From positions 806,001 through 870,000 of the forward strand of contig NZ_CP066370.1 of NCBI RefSeq assembly GCF_016406325.1: 64,000 bases of DNA, given 5' to 3'. Each line of letters begins with the position of its first letter. Positions within the stretch are counted from its first letter, which is position 1. The notes under the pieces are model-generated. The model was given only the letters and a program-made list of their open reading frames with translations, was not told the origin of the DNA and searched no databases. Source of the stretch: Shewanella putrefaciens (GTDB lineage Bacteria; Pseudomonadota; Gammaproteobacteria; Enterobacterales; Shewanellaceae). Made by a program: the position numbers and the translations under genes. Shown here piece by piece: positions 37,330 to 46,939 of the stretch.

Positions 37330-39894
37330 ATGAAATTCAACAAACTCGCCATTGCTATGGGTATAGCCTGCGGCATTATGCTCACAGGTTGTAACGACAA
37401 CGAAGATAGTACTGCACCAGTACCAGAAAGCCAGCTTCAAACCTTCGCCCCTAACGGTCTACTTAAAGCCAATATTCGCCGTACGACCTACGGCGTGCCA
37501 CATATCCAAGCTGATAACTTAGAAAGCCTTGGTTTTGGTAGTGGTTATGCGCAGGCACAGGATAATCTGTGCGTATTAGCCGATGGTTTTATCAAGGCTA
37601 ACTCGCAGCGTTCTATGTACTTTGGCCCACATGCGTCACTTGATTTTTCGACGGGCTTACCCACGTCAGAAGATAACGGCAACTTAATCTCTGACTTTGC
37701 CTATAAAGCGCTAAAAATAAGGGAGCAAGCCGAGGCTAAGTGGCCTAATTTTAGTGAAAACTCGCGGGCGTTGATCCAAGGTTTTACCGCGGGCTATAAC
37801 CAGTATCTTGTTGATGTTGACGCGGGTAAGCAGACGGCAGAACCTTTTTGTAACGGTCAACCTTGGGTGAAACCCATAGTGCCAGAAGATGTGGTGACGT
37901 ATCTATTTTCAATTGCTTTATTACCCGGCGCAGCTAACTTTCTTGATTTGATTTTCTACGCCAATCCGGGGGATGCAGAGGAATATATGCCACGTATTGT
38001 TGGGCCAGCACCAAGCCAAGACCAAATGGCCTTTGTTGCTGATATGCAGTCTAGGTTACTTGCCCGCGTTGCACGTATTACAACGCCAGAGACGAATCCC
38101 CGCGATTTAGGTTCAAACGGGTGGGGTTTAGGTAAAGACAAAACCGAAAATGGTAAAGGTATGGTACTGGGGAATCCGCATTTCCCGCATACGGGTAATC
38201 TACGTTTTTGGCAATCACATATCACTATCCCCGGGCATATCGATATGATGGGCGGTTCGTTAGTCGGTATGCCAGGCCCGATTAATATCGGGTTTAACAA
38301 AGATTTAGCTTGGACCCATACCTTCTCTACCGCTGAACATTTTGTGATGTATAACCTTGAGTTAGTCTCGGGTGATCGCATGCAGTATTTGTTTGATGGT
38401 AAACCTATGCCCATCAACAAAGAGACAGTATCGATTCTCGTTAATGCAGGTCCTGCAGGCATGCTAGTGGCTGAGAAGGATATTTATACCACAGCAAAAG
38501 GCCCCATGGTTGAAGCGCCGCCCGCATTAGCCCCTTTTGGCTGGAATGATGGCAGTGCCTTTATGATCCAAGATGCCAATATGGGCACAATGGATCCCGT
38601 TGATCATTGGCTTGCGATGAACCGTGCGACGAATAAGCAAGAATTCCAACAGGCCTTTAAAGATTACGATGGGGTCATTTTCAACAACACTATGTACGCC
38701 GATAAAGAAGGAAATGCCTTCTATATTGATGACTCAACAGTCCCGGGATTATCTGAATCGGCCGTAGTGTTACTTAAAACCTCGCCCGATATTAAAGCGG
38801 CCAAGGCGCAGGCCGGATTTACGATTTTACCCGGCAATACTTCGCTGTTTAGTTTTGATGGTCCAACGCCCTATGAGCGTGCACCAAAGCTCGAGCGCAG
38901 CGACTTTGTGCAAAACTCCAATGACTCATTTTGGTCAACTAACCTGAATGAGCCATTGACTTACTTTTCACCTATGTATGGCGCAGAGGCTGGACAGTTG
39001 TCGTTACGCACTCGTATGGGTCTTCGTTTAATGCAGGACGCTGCGGGGGCTGGCGGTAAGTTTAGCTTGGAAGAGCTTGAGGCGGCGGTGTTGTCTAATC
39101 GCAGTTATTTAGCTGAGTTAGTGCTGCCAGACTTAATTGCGCAATGTGATGCTCAAGGCAGTACGCCAGTTGTGGTATCAGCAAGTCTATCTAAAGATAT
39201 TACGTCTGCTTGCGCGGCATTAAAGGCGTGGAACGGTAAGCAAGATAACGACAGTAAAGGTGGTGCTTTGCTGCGTGAGTTTGCCCATTTATTTAATCAA
39301 ACAACGATGCTGACGAAGGGATTTGATCCCGCTAATGCAGCGACCACGCCAAACACTTTAGCGACCGACGGCAGTGCTTTAGTTGCATTAGCTCGCGCAT
39401 CACTTAACTTAGAGGCGGCAGGTTTTACGCTCGATGCACAACTAGGTGATGTTCAGTTTGTTGAAAAATCGCTACCCGATGGCACGCCTAGTGGAGCGCG
39501 CTTACCTTGGCCGGGCAGCCATAATGCCGAAGGTGGCTTTAACGTGTTTTCGACCAGTCTGTCTGGCGATGATACTTTGATCCCGCAGCATAAATACGCG
39601 CCAGTGATGGATGTGGTGACAGGCAAAGCCTTAGGTTCAGGGTTAACGGCGAAGGGATATCAAATTCGTTATGGTTCGAGTTGGATGATGGCGGTGAGTT
39701 TCACTGATGAAGGTCCGGTTGCGCGTGGAATACTCACTTACTCTGAGTCTAGCAATATTTTAACGCCTGAATTTGCTGATCAAAGTGTGTTGTACTCAAG
39801 TACAAAAAGTTTCCGTCCTTTGTTATTTAAAGAGGCTGATATCGCGCCTGCTGTAGTATCGACCATGGAATTAACACTGCAAAAACCAAACTGA
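37330..39894 (+). CDS. lipoprotein penicillin-acylase family Ntn hydrolase
   Basis: 854 residues with lipobox LTGC (MGIACGIMLTGCNDNE), so a lipid-anchored envelope enzyme. It belongs to the penicillin/acyl-homoserine-lactone acylase family: the N-terminal alpha-chain start RRTTYGVPHIQADN, the processing-site Ser of GSNGWGLG at about 262 (nucleophile of the beta chain after self-cleavage), and NPHFPHTG. AHL-degrading acylases of this type have been described in Shewanella, but AHL substrate is inference here; penicillin G-type amides or other acyl compounds are alternatives. Spacer about 14 codons after the signal is low-complexity. Confidence 0.85.
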   Translation: MKFNKLAIAMGIACGIMLTGCNDNEDSTAPVPESQLQTFAPNGLLKANIRRTTYGVPHIQADNLESLGFGSGYAQAQDNLCVLADGFIKANSQRSMYFGPHASLDFSTGLPTSEDNGNLISDFAYKALKIREQAEAKWPNFSENSRALIQGFTAGYNQYLVDVDAGKQTAEPFCNGQPWVKPIVPEDVVTYLFSIALLPGAANFLDLIFYANPGDAEEYMPRIVGPAPSQDQMAFVADMQSRLLARVARITTPETNPRDLGSNGWGLGKDKTENGKGMVLGNPHFPHTGNLRFWQSHITIPGHIDMMGGSLVGMPGPINIGFNKDLAWTHTFSTAEHFVMYNLELVSGDRMQYLFDGKPMPINKETVSILVNAGPAGMLVAEKDIYTTAKGPMVEAPPALAPFGWNDGSAFMIQDANMGTMDPVDHWLAMNRATNKQEFQQAFKDYDGVIFNNTMYADKEGNAFYIDDSTVPGLSESAVVLLKTSPDIKAAKAQAGFTILPGNTSLFSFDGPTPYERAPKLERSDFVQNSNDSFWSTNLNEPLTYFSPMYGAEAGQLSLRTRMGLRLMQDAAGAGGKFSLEELEAAVLSNRSYLAELVLPDLIAQCDAQGSTPVVVSASLSKDITSACAALKAWNGKQDNDSKGGALLREFAHLFNQTTMLTKGFDPANAATTPNTLATDGSALVALARASLNLEAAGFTLDAQLGDVQFVEKSLPDGTPSGARLPWPGSHNAEGGFNVFSTSLSGDDTLIPQHKYAPVMDVVTGKALGSGLTAKGYQIRYGSSWMMAVSFTDEGPVARGILTYSESSNILTPEFADQSVLYSSTKSFRPLLFKEADIAPAVVSTMELTLQKPN

Positions 39895-39904
39895 CTGATG
39901 TAGT

Positions 39905-39970
39905 CGTTGCTCAAATGGCTCACCCAATGGCTCACATAATAGGTGAGCCATTTTTATCCCGCGAGCAACG
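39905..39970 (+). terminator. composite terminator after the acylase
   Basis: Outer stem CGTTGCTC/GAGCAACG (39905-39912 with 39963-39970) surrounds AAATGGCTCACC/GGTGAGCCATTT (39913-39924 with 39942-39953) plus TTTTT-like run. A second copy of the left arm (CAATGGCTCAC, 39925-39935) could pair instead. The rest of the spacer to 40360 contains no gene I recognise. Confidence 0.7.
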
Positions 39971-40000
39971 CTATTTTGAAGCATCAACGCATGCAATAAG

Positions 40001-40017
40001 TTGTTAAAAATTAACAA
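40001..40017. promoter_or_regulatory. 17-base dyad upstream of the sdaC-like gene
   Basis: TTGTTAA-AAA-TTAACAA, a perfect inverted repeat about 345 bases upstream of the transporter start. Distance makes a direct role uncertain; could be an operator or merely A+T-rich symmetry. Confidence 0.25.
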
Positions 40018-40360
40018 ACAGGAATGTGATCCTGCTCAGCTTATGCTTGTCATTTGCTGATGATGATCTTGTTTTTGTTATTATTGTGAACATTGATGGA
40101 TTTGCTGTTTTTGTCTACAGATTGGGTTTGTCGCAATCTCGGGCTCATGGTGAATGTATTGTGTATTCATGCTGTTAATTTGTGACTTTTTTGAAGCTAT
40201 TTTGAAAACTAATTACATCATTTAATAGATCCAGATCCCAATATCACGTTAATCTGAAATTCCCTTACTTTTAATGGTGTCAGATCAACTTTTAGAAGGT
40301 TTTTTTAGATATCCTTACGGCGAATTTTTTATGCTAGCCACACCGTAAGGTAACCTTTAT

Positions 40361-41656
40361 ATGCAAAAAGATGCGACGAGTGTTCTTGGTACACCCCAAA
40401 ACACGCAGGAACACGATTCAACAAGACGTTTATCTTGGACGCGCCAAGACACCACTTGGATGCTGAGTTTATTTGGTACCGCAGTCGGTGCTGGAATTTT
40501 GTTTTTACCTATTAATGCGGGTATGGGCGGTTTTTGGCCATTAGTGCTTATGGCTGCCATTATCGGCCCTATGACCTACTTAGCTCACCGTGGACTCTCT
40601 CGTTTTGTATGTTCATCGAGCATTCCTGGCAGTGATGTGACTCAAGTGGTTGAGGAGCATTTTGGTGTGGGTGCAGGTAAAGCGATTACTGTGCTGTATT
40701 TCTTCGCGATTTATCCCATTGTTTTAATTTATGGAGTGGGGATCACTAACACAGTTGATAGCTTTATTGTGAACCAACTTGGTATGGCTTCACCACCGCG
40801 TTTCTTACTTTCCGGAGTTTTGATCTTCGGTATGATGGCGGTTATGGTGGCGGGTGAGAAGTTTATGCTCAAGGTCACTCAGTTACTGGTTTATCCATTG
40901 GTGGGGATTTTGGCATTTATGTCGATTTATTTAATCCCTGAATGGAAAATGGATGCACTGCAGGTTGTGCCTGAAGCAGGAGCCTTTTTAGGCACGGTTT
41001 GGTTAACGATCCCTGTGTTGGTATTTGCCTTTAACCATTCACCTGCTATTTCACAGTTTTCGGTATCCCTTAAACGTGACCATGGTGTTAATGCCGCGCG
41101 TAAAGCCGATGTGATTTTACGCAATACGTCCATGATGTTAGTCGGTTTTGTGATGTTATTTGTGTTCTCCTGTGTGTTGTCTCTATCACCGGAGCAACTC
41201 GCCGATGCAAAAGCGCAAAACCTGCCGATTCTGTCTTACCTCGCAAACGTACATAACAGTGGTTTTGTAAGCTACTTTGGTCCATTTATCGCCTTTATTG
41301 CGATTGTATCGTCCTTCTTTGGGCACTATATGGGTGCAACAGAAGGTATGAAAGGGATCATCGTTAAACAGTTACGTTCGAGCAATAAAAGTATTTCAGA
41401 GCAAAAGATCAACACCTTTATTTTGGTGTTTATGTTTGTGACGATTTGGGGCGTTGCAATCAAAAACCCCAGTATTTTGGATATGATTGAAGCCTTGGGT
41501 GGGCCTATCATTGCGGCGATTTTGTATTTAATGCCTATGTATGCCGTGTATAAAGTGCCCGCACTTAAGGCTTACCGTGGCCGTATCAGCAATATCTTTG
41601 TGGTGATTGCTGGTGTACTGGCGATGACAGCGATTTTGTTTGGTTTCTTCCGCTAA
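40361..41656 (+). CDS. sdaC: SdaC-type serine transporter (HAAAP family)
   Basis: 431 residues with about 11 membrane segments. The N-terminal [31 protein letters not shown] matches the HAAAP/SdaC family, and the length matches E. coli SdaC (429). The central [13 protein letters not shown] and the [12 protein letters not shown] motif are also as in SdaC. Imports L-serine with protons (Na+ is possible). Start ATG 40361 has a reasonable site (GTAAGG). Monocistronic. Confidence 0.88.
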   Translation: MQKDATSVLGTPQNTQEHDSTRRLSWTRQDTTWMLSLFGTAVGAGILFLPINAGMGGFWPLVLMAAIIGPMTYLAHRGLSRFVCSSSIPGSDVTQVVEEHFGVGAGKAITVLYFFAIYPIVLIYGVGITNTVDSFIVNQLGMASPPRFLLSGVLIFGMMAVMVAGEKFMLKVTQLLVYPLVGILAFMSIYLIPEWKMDALQVVPEAGAFLGTVWLTIPVLVFAFNHSPAISQFSVSLKRDHGVNAARKADVILRNTSMMLVGFVMLFVFSCVLSLSPEQLADAKAQNLPILSYLANVHNSGFVSYFGPFIAFIAIVSSFFGHYMGATEGMKGIIVKQLRSSNKSISEQKINTFILVFMFVTIWGVAIKNPSILDMIEALGGPIIAAILYLMPMYAVYKVPALKAYRGRISNIFVVIAGVLAMTAILFGFFR

Positions 41657-41710
41657 GGATTAATCCTGAATGGAACTGGGTTTAGATCTAAACCCCGATA
41701 TATAAAAAGT

Positions 41711-41746
41711 AAAAGGATCCTGTCAATGACATGATCCTTTTTATTT
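41711..41746. terminator. bidirectional terminator
   Basis: AAAAGGATC...GATCCTTTT (41711-41719 with 41733-41741) with TGTC/GACA extending the stem across one mismatch; T-run on both strands. Between the sdaC-like gene and the GNAT gene. Confidence 0.8.
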
Positions 41747-41749
41747 GGC

Positions 41750-42193
41750 TTACTTTTCTTCGTACATCAAATAGTAGCTCTGCTTCATCCCTAGTGCCTT
41801 GTAGGTTTGTTGTGCAGCCGTATTTTCCTGTTCGACATAAAGCCTAAAACTTGCGGCACCGCCATTGGCTTGGGCGAGGTTCTTTACCTCGTTATAGAGT
41901 TTGCCATAAATACCTTGTCGGCGATTTTGTGGACGAATATACACACTTTGGATCCAGTAATAATCCTTAGCACGCCAATCACTCCATTCAAATGTCACCA
42001 TTAGCGAGCCTGCAATCTCTCCCTTTATTTCTGCGACAAGGTAAAAACCTTTTTCAGGTGCATTGAGTAGCGTACTGACACCTTTAGTTAGTGTGGTTTC
42101 ATCTAACACTAAGCCTTCAGTCTCTTGGGCCATCGCTTGATTAAATTGAACTAAGGCCGTGAGATCCTGCGCTTTAGCTTTACGAATTAACAT
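41750..42193 (-). CDS. GNAT N-acetyltransferase
   Basis: 147 residues, single GNAT domain. Start IRKAKAQDLTALVQFN, acetyl-CoA loop VYIRPQNRRQGIYGKLYNEV with the Q/R-x-x-G-x-G/A signature, and C-terminal VEQENTAAQQTYKALGM. Acceptor not known. Single gene. Confidence 0.85.
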   Translation of the reverse strand: MLIRKAKAQDLTALVQFNQAMAQETEGLVLDETTLTKGVSTLLNAPEKGFYLVAEIKGEIAGSLMVTFEWSDWRAKDYYWIQSVYIRPQNRRQGIYGKLYNEVKNLAQANGGAASFRLYVEQENTAAQQTYKALGMKQSYYLMYEEK

Positions 42194-42402
42194 ACAACAA
42201 CTCCTAGGCGGTTGCCTGGCAAGGCCGCTCTTGTTTTATAAGGGATATTTGTGTGGCTTACTTTAGCACGAAATGTATCTCAGCATGGAGCAGTGGAGTC
42301 AAATGAGCGAGATAGCAACAGAAAAACGGCATTGAACCTGTAACACATCATTTTACTGTGGATATGAAAATTAGTTGGATTTTATAGCGGTTGGCCTCAA
42401 CG

Positions 42403-42414
42403 TGATATAGATCA
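42403..42414. promoter_or_regulatory. CRP/FNR (EtrA)-like box
   Basis: TGAT-ATAG-ATCA (42403-42414), within GTGATATAGATCAT, matches the half-site spacing shared by FNR (TTGAT-N4-ATCAA) and CRP (TGTGA-N6-TCACA). It is about 118 bases upstream of the DAACS symporter start, so could regulate it in response to carbon source or oxygen. Confidence 0.45.
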
Positions 42415-42532
42415 TCCTTAGATTTTTATTCATTATGCTAGACTCAGCGGTTCGCTAAATTAGTGAGTTAAGTTAGCACCTGCCATGGATAAGGCTTTGC
42501 CATATCATCATTTCAACATCAAGGTTAAAAAC

Positions 42533-43864
42533 ATGTCAAAACAAAGGTCGTCAGCGTTAGGCCGTGCTTGGTCGCGTTGGATGTCAGTGCCACTATGGCT
42601 GCAAATTTTTATTGGTATGGTGCTAGGTATCACTGTTGGGGTGGTGTTAGGTGAGCAGGCGGTTTTCTTAAAGCCTATCGGTACGTTGTTTGTGAATACA
42701 ATCAAGATGTTGATTGTACCTTTAGTGTTCTGCTCTTTAATTGTCGGCGTGACGTCGATGGAAGACACCGCCAAAATGGGACGTATCGGCTTTAAATCCT
42801 TTGCGTTTTATCTCTGTACTACCGCTATTGCCATTAGTTTGGGGCTTTTGGTGGGTTATGTTATCCAACCTGGCGCAGGTGTACCGCCTTTGCAGCATGA
42901 TGTTGTGCATACCGCAAAGGAAGTCCCTTCGGTTATGCAGACCTTGATCGATATTGTACCGACCAATCCTATTGCCGCATTAGCCAGTGGACAAATCTTA
43001 CAAGTGATTGTATTTGCTGTCGCCCTAGGGATTGCACTAGTGCTGATTGGTGATCATGGTAAACCGGCGATTAAAGTGTTTGAGAGCTTAGCCGAGGCGA
43101 TGTACAAGCTCACTGATATGGTGATGAAACTTGCGCCATATGGGGTGTTTGGCTTAATGGCTTGGGTGGCCGGTGAGTATGGTATCGACATGCTGTGGCC
43201 ACTTATTAAAGTGATTATTGCGGTTTACCTCGGCTGTATTATTCATGTATTAGGCTTTTACAGCATAGTATTGCGCGTGTTCGCTAAATTAAATCCATTG
43301 CATTTCTTCAAGGGCATTAGCAATGCCATGGCAGTGGCTTTTACAACATCAAGCTCTGCTGGCACCTTACCTGCGAGCATGAAATGTGCCAGTGAGTATT
43401 TAGGGGTTAATAAAAAGATTTCGAGCTTTGTATTACCGCTTGGCACCACGATAAATATGGATGGCACAGCGTTATACCAAGGTGTGACAGCATTATTTGT
43501 GGCACAGGCCTTTGGTATCGATTTAACTTGGGTAGATTATCTCACCATTATTTTAACGGCGACGTTGGCTTCTATTGGTACTGCTGGTGTACCTGGGGCT
43601 GGATTAGTGATGTTGACCTTAGTGCTATCAACAGTGGGTCTTCCACTGGAAGGGGTAGCGTTAATCGCGGGGATTGACCGTATTTTGGATATGGCTCGTA
43701 CCGTTGTAAACGTCTCTGGCGACTTAGTGGCAACGACTATTATCGCTAAATCAGAAGATGAGCTTGATGAAGCGCATTACAATGCTGATATGGTGCAAAG
43801 TGCAGTCTTAGCAGAACAAAATGCCGCCATTGAAAACGCCGCTGCGAAGAATGCTAAAGCGTGA
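42533..43864 (+). CDS. dicarboxylate/amino-acid:cation symporter (DAACS/SLC1 family)
   Basis: 443 residues from ATG 42533, preceded by AAGG; an in-frame ATG at 42485 would add 16 residues but has no site. Eight-segment SLC1 fold with re-entrant loops: VAFTTSSSAGTLPASM is HP1 and TINMDGTALYQG is the Na+-binding TM7 motif. The C-terminal tail is Ala-rich. Transports glutamate, aspartate or C4-dicarboxylates with Na+ or H+; the substrate is not resolved. Confidence 0.88.
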   Translation: MSKQRSSALGRAWSRWMSVPLWLQIFIGMVLGITVGVVLGEQAVFLKPIGTLFVNTIKMLIVPLVFCSLIVGVTSMEDTAKMGRIGFKSFAFYLCTTAIAISLGLLVGYVIQPGAGVPPLQHDVVHTAKEVPSVMQTLIDIVPTNPIAALASGQILQVIVFAVALGIALVLIGDHGKPAIKVFESLAEAMYKLTDMVMKLAPYGVFGLMAWVAGEYGIDMLWPLIKVIIAVYLGCIIHVLGFYSIVLRVFAKLNPLHFFKGISNAMAVAFTTSSSAGTLPASMKCASEYLGVNKKISSFVLPLGTTINMDGTALYQGVTALFVAQAFGIDLTWVDYLTIILTATLASIGTAGVPGAGLVMLTLVLSTVGLPLEGVALIAGIDRILDMARTVVNVSGDLVATTIIAKSEDELDEAHYNADMVQSAVLAEQNAAIENAAAKNAKA

Positions 43865-43920
43865 CCATTATCCCCAAACAAGCTGAAACGAGGATGTTTA
43901 CACTGCTTGGAGATAGATAA

Positions 43921-43947
43921 AAAAACCGCCGAGGGCGGTTTTTTTAT
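43921..43947. terminator. terminator after the symporter
   Basis: AAAAACCGCC/GGCGGTTTTT with loop GAG (43921-43930 with 43934-43943), T-run both sides; also serves the convergent META gene. Confidence 0.88.
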
Positions 43948-43963
43948 GGCAATGGCCTTAGGG

Positions 43964-44380
43964 TTATTTCATTTTGCTTAGAATAAGCACAGGCTTGTCA
44001 TCGCTGCTGAGCAAGGTCAGACGCCCTTCGACTAATGTGGCTTTTGCTACAAGTGGCATAGCCTGCATGACCTTATGCTCTTGCTGCATCAGAGCATCAA
44101 CGCAGGCTTTCATTGTGCTCCCCGCTGGTGTTAATTTAAGTTCTTGGTCTTGCTGGATATATTGGCCAAAAAAGTTGTTGCAGCTGTTATTACCATGGAG
44201 TTTACCTTCAGCTTCAAAGGTGATGTGTGCAGGGCTGTAATCGATAACGGGTTTGCCTTGAATGGCTTCAATGTGCCAGCTTCCCTCTAATGGAGTCGAA
44301 TTATTCTTTGTGAGGTCGGTGCCTTGGCAAGCCGTCAATCCGAGTAGTAATGCACTTACTATGAATGTTTGTTTTAACAT
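43964..44380 (-). CDS. META-domain (HslJ-like) lipoprotein
   Basis: 138 residues from ATG 44380 (AAGGAAC upstream); a longer frame to 44413 is not needed. Lipobox LTAC (LLLGLTACQG). The META domain is evident: GSWHIEAIQGKP, GNNSCNNFFGQY and TMKACVDALMQQEHKVMQAM. HslJ-type META proteins are linked to novobiocin tolerance, metal or envelope stress. Single gene. Confidence 0.8.
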   Translation of the reverse strand: MLKQTFIVSALLLGLTACQGTDLTKNNSTPLEGSWHIEAIQGKPVIDYSPAHITFEAEGKLHGNNSCNNFFGQYIQQDQELKLTPAGSTMKACVDALMQQEHKVMQAMPLVAKATLVEGRLTLLSSDDKPVLILSKMK

Positions 44381-44451
44381 CGTTTCTGTTCCTTTTCCCA
44401 TGATTATGCCCATAGTGTGACAAGTTTAGCTCAAAATCGAAAGAGGTTTCT

Positions 44452-44676
44452 ATGAGAGATACGGTTAAAAGTACTCTGAATTTATTGAAGTTTTTACATT
44501 GGTTAGGCGTATTGATGTTAGTTTGTGGAGTTGGGGTCTATATGTTGACGCAATGGAGTCTCGACATCAGCGGAATGTTATTCATCTCAAGTCTTATTGG
44601 TTTAGGATTAGTATTGATGTCACCTTATCCGGTAGTGCTTTTTATTCAATGGGCGAAACAACAGGAAGAAAAGTGA
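44452..44676 (+). CDS. small two-helix membrane protein
   Basis: 74 residues with two hydrophobic segments: about 13-33 (FLHWLGVLMLVCGVGVYML) and 41-66. A GAGG ribosome site is 6-8 bases before the ATG. No recognised family. A longer overlapping frame (44499-44747) has no ribosome site and no hydrophobic pattern and was rejected. Confidence 0.55.
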   Translation: MRDTVKSTLNLLKFLHWLGVLMLVCGVGVYMLTQWSLDISGMLFISSLIGLGLVLMSPYPVVLFIQWAKQQEEK

Positions 44677-44731
44677 CGTTGATGAACGGATGGAGCGCAT
44701 GGAATTGTGCTTATCTTGAGGAGCAACAGGG

Positions 44732-44759
44732 TTGGGTTGCCCTTTAGCTAATGTATAAT
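44732..44759 (+). promoter_or_regulatory. sigma-70 promoter for the GNAT gene
   Basis: TTGGGT (44732-44737), 16-base spacer, consensus TATAAT (44754-44759). Predicted start near 44766, which favours ATG 44785 over ATG 44761 as the translation start. Confidence 0.55.
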
Positions 44760-44784
44760 CATGCCCTTGAAATCGATTTTATAT

Positions 44785-45333
44785 ATGAATATAGCCGTGA
44801 TAATACGATTAGCGACAGCGCAAGATATTGATTTATTAGTGGTGCTTGAGAAACGGTATCTCAATGATGAGTTAACGTCAGCAAATATTGGCCTTGAGGG
44901 GCAAGCCTTTTCTCGTAATGAACTCAGTGAATTAGTGAATCATCACTGGGTTATGGTTGCCGAGGTTGATTCAACCATTATCGGTTATGTTATCGCAGGA
45001 CGGTGGACGTTTTTCGAGGCTTGGCCGATCTATCGCTCGCTATTAAATCGTCTGCCTCAGCTAAGTTGGGATGGCCCAAAGCTGACAAAAAATAATAGCT
45101 GCCAATATGGACCTATTTGGGTGCATCAAACCTATCGTGGGACAGGGGTTTTTGAGGCCCTAGTTAACGCCATTCGCTCCGTTGTTTCACCGCATTTTAG
45201 TTATATGTTGACCTTTATTGCTGAGGAGAATGAGCGTTCATTTGCCGCTCACTCGGGAAAAGCGAACATGCAAGTTGTGGACTTTTTCACGGTATCAGCA
45301 AGGGATTACTATTTAATGTTGGCGAAGACATAA
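44785..45333 (+). CDS. GNAT-fold acetyltransferase
   Basis: 182 residues. IIRLATAQDIDLLVVLEKRY starts the fold, WVMVAEVDSTIIGYVIAG gives strands 3-4, and GPIWVHQTYRGTGVFEALVNAI is the acetyl-CoA loop. ATG 44785 is chosen because a promoter -10 sits at 44754-44759; ATG 44761 is possible. No clear ribosome site for either. Acceptor unknown. Confidence 0.75.
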   Translation: MNIAVIIRLATAQDIDLLVVLEKRYLNDELTSANIGLEGQAFSRNELSELVNHHWVMVAEVDSTIIGYVIAGRWTFFEAWPIYRSLLNRLPQLSWDGPKLTKNNSCQYGPIWVHQTYRGTGVFEALVNAIRSVVSPHFSYMLTFIAEENERSFAAHSGKANMQVVDFFTVSARDYYLMLAKT

Positions 45334-45399
45334 GTCAGATAACGGATTATCGCAATTGAGAACAGTGTCTTTATTGACAAACATTCAGGAGAGCAATAC

Positions 45400-45750
45400 G
45401 TGAACGATCCATTTGTTGAGTCACTCCTAACCGCCTATGCTGAAGTCTATTTATCGGCTTGGGATAATTTGCGATTGATCCTATCTGAGTGTGCTCTCAA
45501 TAAGTGTGAGGCGAGGGGATTTGAAGTCGAGTTTGCCGCTGACTCGGATCTATCGCGCTATTATTGGGTTCAAATTGGGGATATTTGGCTCAATTGCGGC
45601 CGAACCAATGCTTATTCTGTGACAATAGAAAATGTTACGGCCGATGATTTTAAGCGAGTAAAGGTAAAAAATAACGTAGAGTGCGCACTGTTATCCCAAG
45701 AGCAAATTGGCTTACTTTGCATGCAAAATGCCCATTTCGACCATTGCTAA
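45400..45750 (+). CDS. hypothetical protein
   Basis: 116 residues from GTG 45400, with AGGAGAG about seven bases before it. Soluble, acidic, with scattered Cys and Trp (YYWVQIGDIWLNCGR). No signal peptide or membrane segment. Not recognised; its end lies 150 bases before the RAYT-type gene. Probably expressed, given the good ribosome site. Confidence 0.5.
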   Translation: MNDPFVESLLTAYAEVYLSAWDNLRLILSECALNKCEARGFEVEFAADSDLSRYYWVQIGDIWLNCGRTNAYSVTIENVTADDFKRVKVKNNVECALLSQEQIGLLCMQNAHFDHC

Positions 45751-45836
45751 GTGGTTTAATATTAATACTCTGATTTTAGAGCCTTTAGTTATCACGAACT
45801 CGGTATGGGACAATAGTAATTTAGGAATTTGCATGT

Positions 45837-45865
45837 TTACTTTTGTTCAGACTAAACAAAAGTAA
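45837..45865. repeat. inverted repeat flanking the RAYT-type gene
   Basis: Perfect 11-base arms TTACTTTTGTT/AACAAAAGTAA (45837-45847 with 45855-45865), loop CAGACTA, 40 bases past the transposase stop. May be a terminator or an element end. Confidence 0.5.
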
Positions 45866-45904
45866 TGCAGAGCGTGAACAGTCAGCATGGAGAAGCTTAC
45901 CCGT

Positions 45905-46939
45905 TTAAGGGTGCAAAGCTTGGCTAGAGGCTTTACCTTTACACCATTTACCACTGTTGTGCTGCTTTTTGAATTCGCACATGCTATCCCATCGACCACT
46001 TATACCACTGTATTGACGACGAAACTCTTTGGCAGAAGTGAGCCATGCATCGGAGGCAATCCCTAACTCATGAAGGAGTTTTGGCCGTTGATTATCGATA
46101 TAACCTTTTTTATCAAGGCGGATGGCTCGACCCGTCCAATCTATTAACTCAAGATAATCGACAAAATGAAACGGAATGCCCGTTTGCTGACTCTGGTGTG
46201 TTGGACCATCAAATTTGGCGAGGGATTGGTGAATAATTTGCGGCAGTTTATTTACGGATTTAACCTGTGTTTTAAGTGAGGTAAAAGCGTCACGTTGCAG
46301 GTTTAGCAAGCTAATTCTTTCTTGAATCGATGTAAAATCAGAGGATTGCAAAGAGTCTGCAACCCCCGCCCTGATTGGATTTAAATCCACGTACATCATA
46401 CAGGCGAGCAGTGCTTGCTCATCTAACAGTGCTTGCGACTTAAACCGCCCTTCCCAAAAGGCACCTTTACACTCATCCTCACGATTGGCTTTGCGGGCGA
46501 TTTCTTCATTAAGGCAGCGCATAAACCAGCTAACACTACTTAGCCGTTCATGCCACTCAGCGAGCAATGCATCAAGTAACATGACTTCACCGTCGATTAA
46601 GACGTCACCATTCATATACTTAGTAGCAACCGCATGGCCTTTAGTGATTTGACACCAACGACTGATAATCTCCCTTTGACTTAAGGATTTAGCTTTCTCA
46701 ACATTAATTTTAAGCACTAAATGATAGTGGTTATTCATCACCGCATAGGCGCAAATATCAATACAAAAAATCGATGACAATACTTTGATTTTATCAACAA
46801 TCCAGCCACGCCTATGCTCATAGCTTCGACCAGTGAGTTTATCCTCACCACATAAAAAAGCCCTGCGAACACAGCGATTTATCACATGATAGAAAGGCGT
46901 CGCATTGGCATCAATTAACTGTCTTCTGGCTGAGGTCAT
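45905..46939 (-). CDS. REP-associated tyrosine transposase-like protein (Y1/HUH)
   Basis: 344 residues from ATG 46939 (GGAG seven bases upstream); a TTG extension to 46951 is unlikely. Y1 transposase core: FYHVINRCVRRAFLCG, the His-x-His motif in VMNNHYHLVL, WEGRFKSQALLDE and the catalytic Tyr region MMYVDLNPIRAGVA. The C-terminal 120 residues are an extension common in gammaproteobacterial RAYT-like proteins. No IS200-type terminal structure or second gene (tnpB) is present, so it is likely a domesticated or single-copy RAYT rather than an active IS. It is full length with no frameshift. Confidence 0.85.
   Translation of the reverse strand: MTSARRQLIDANATPFYHVINRCVRRAFLCGEDKLTGRSYEHRRGWIVDKIKVLSSIFCIDICAYAVMNNHYHLVLKINVEKAKSLSQREIISRWCQITKGHAVATKYMNGDVLIDGEVMLLDALLAEWHERLSSVSWFMRCLNEEIARKANREDECKGAFWEGRFKSQALLDEQALLACMMYVDLNPIRAGVADSLQSSDFTSIQERISLLNLQRDAFTSLKTQVKSVNKLPQIIHQSLAKFDGPTHQSQQTGIPFHFVDYLELIDWTGRAIRLDKKGYIDNQRPKLLHELGIASDAWLTSAKEFRRQYSGISGRWDSMCEFKKQHNSGKWCKGKASSQALHP

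Noticed and set aside
37956..38462. 168-codon minus-strand frame
   Set aside because: Antisense to the acylase; no domain or ribosome site.
44499..44747. Alternative 82-residue gene overlapping the small membrane protein
   Set aside because: No ribosome site and no hydrophobic pattern, whereas the other frame has both.
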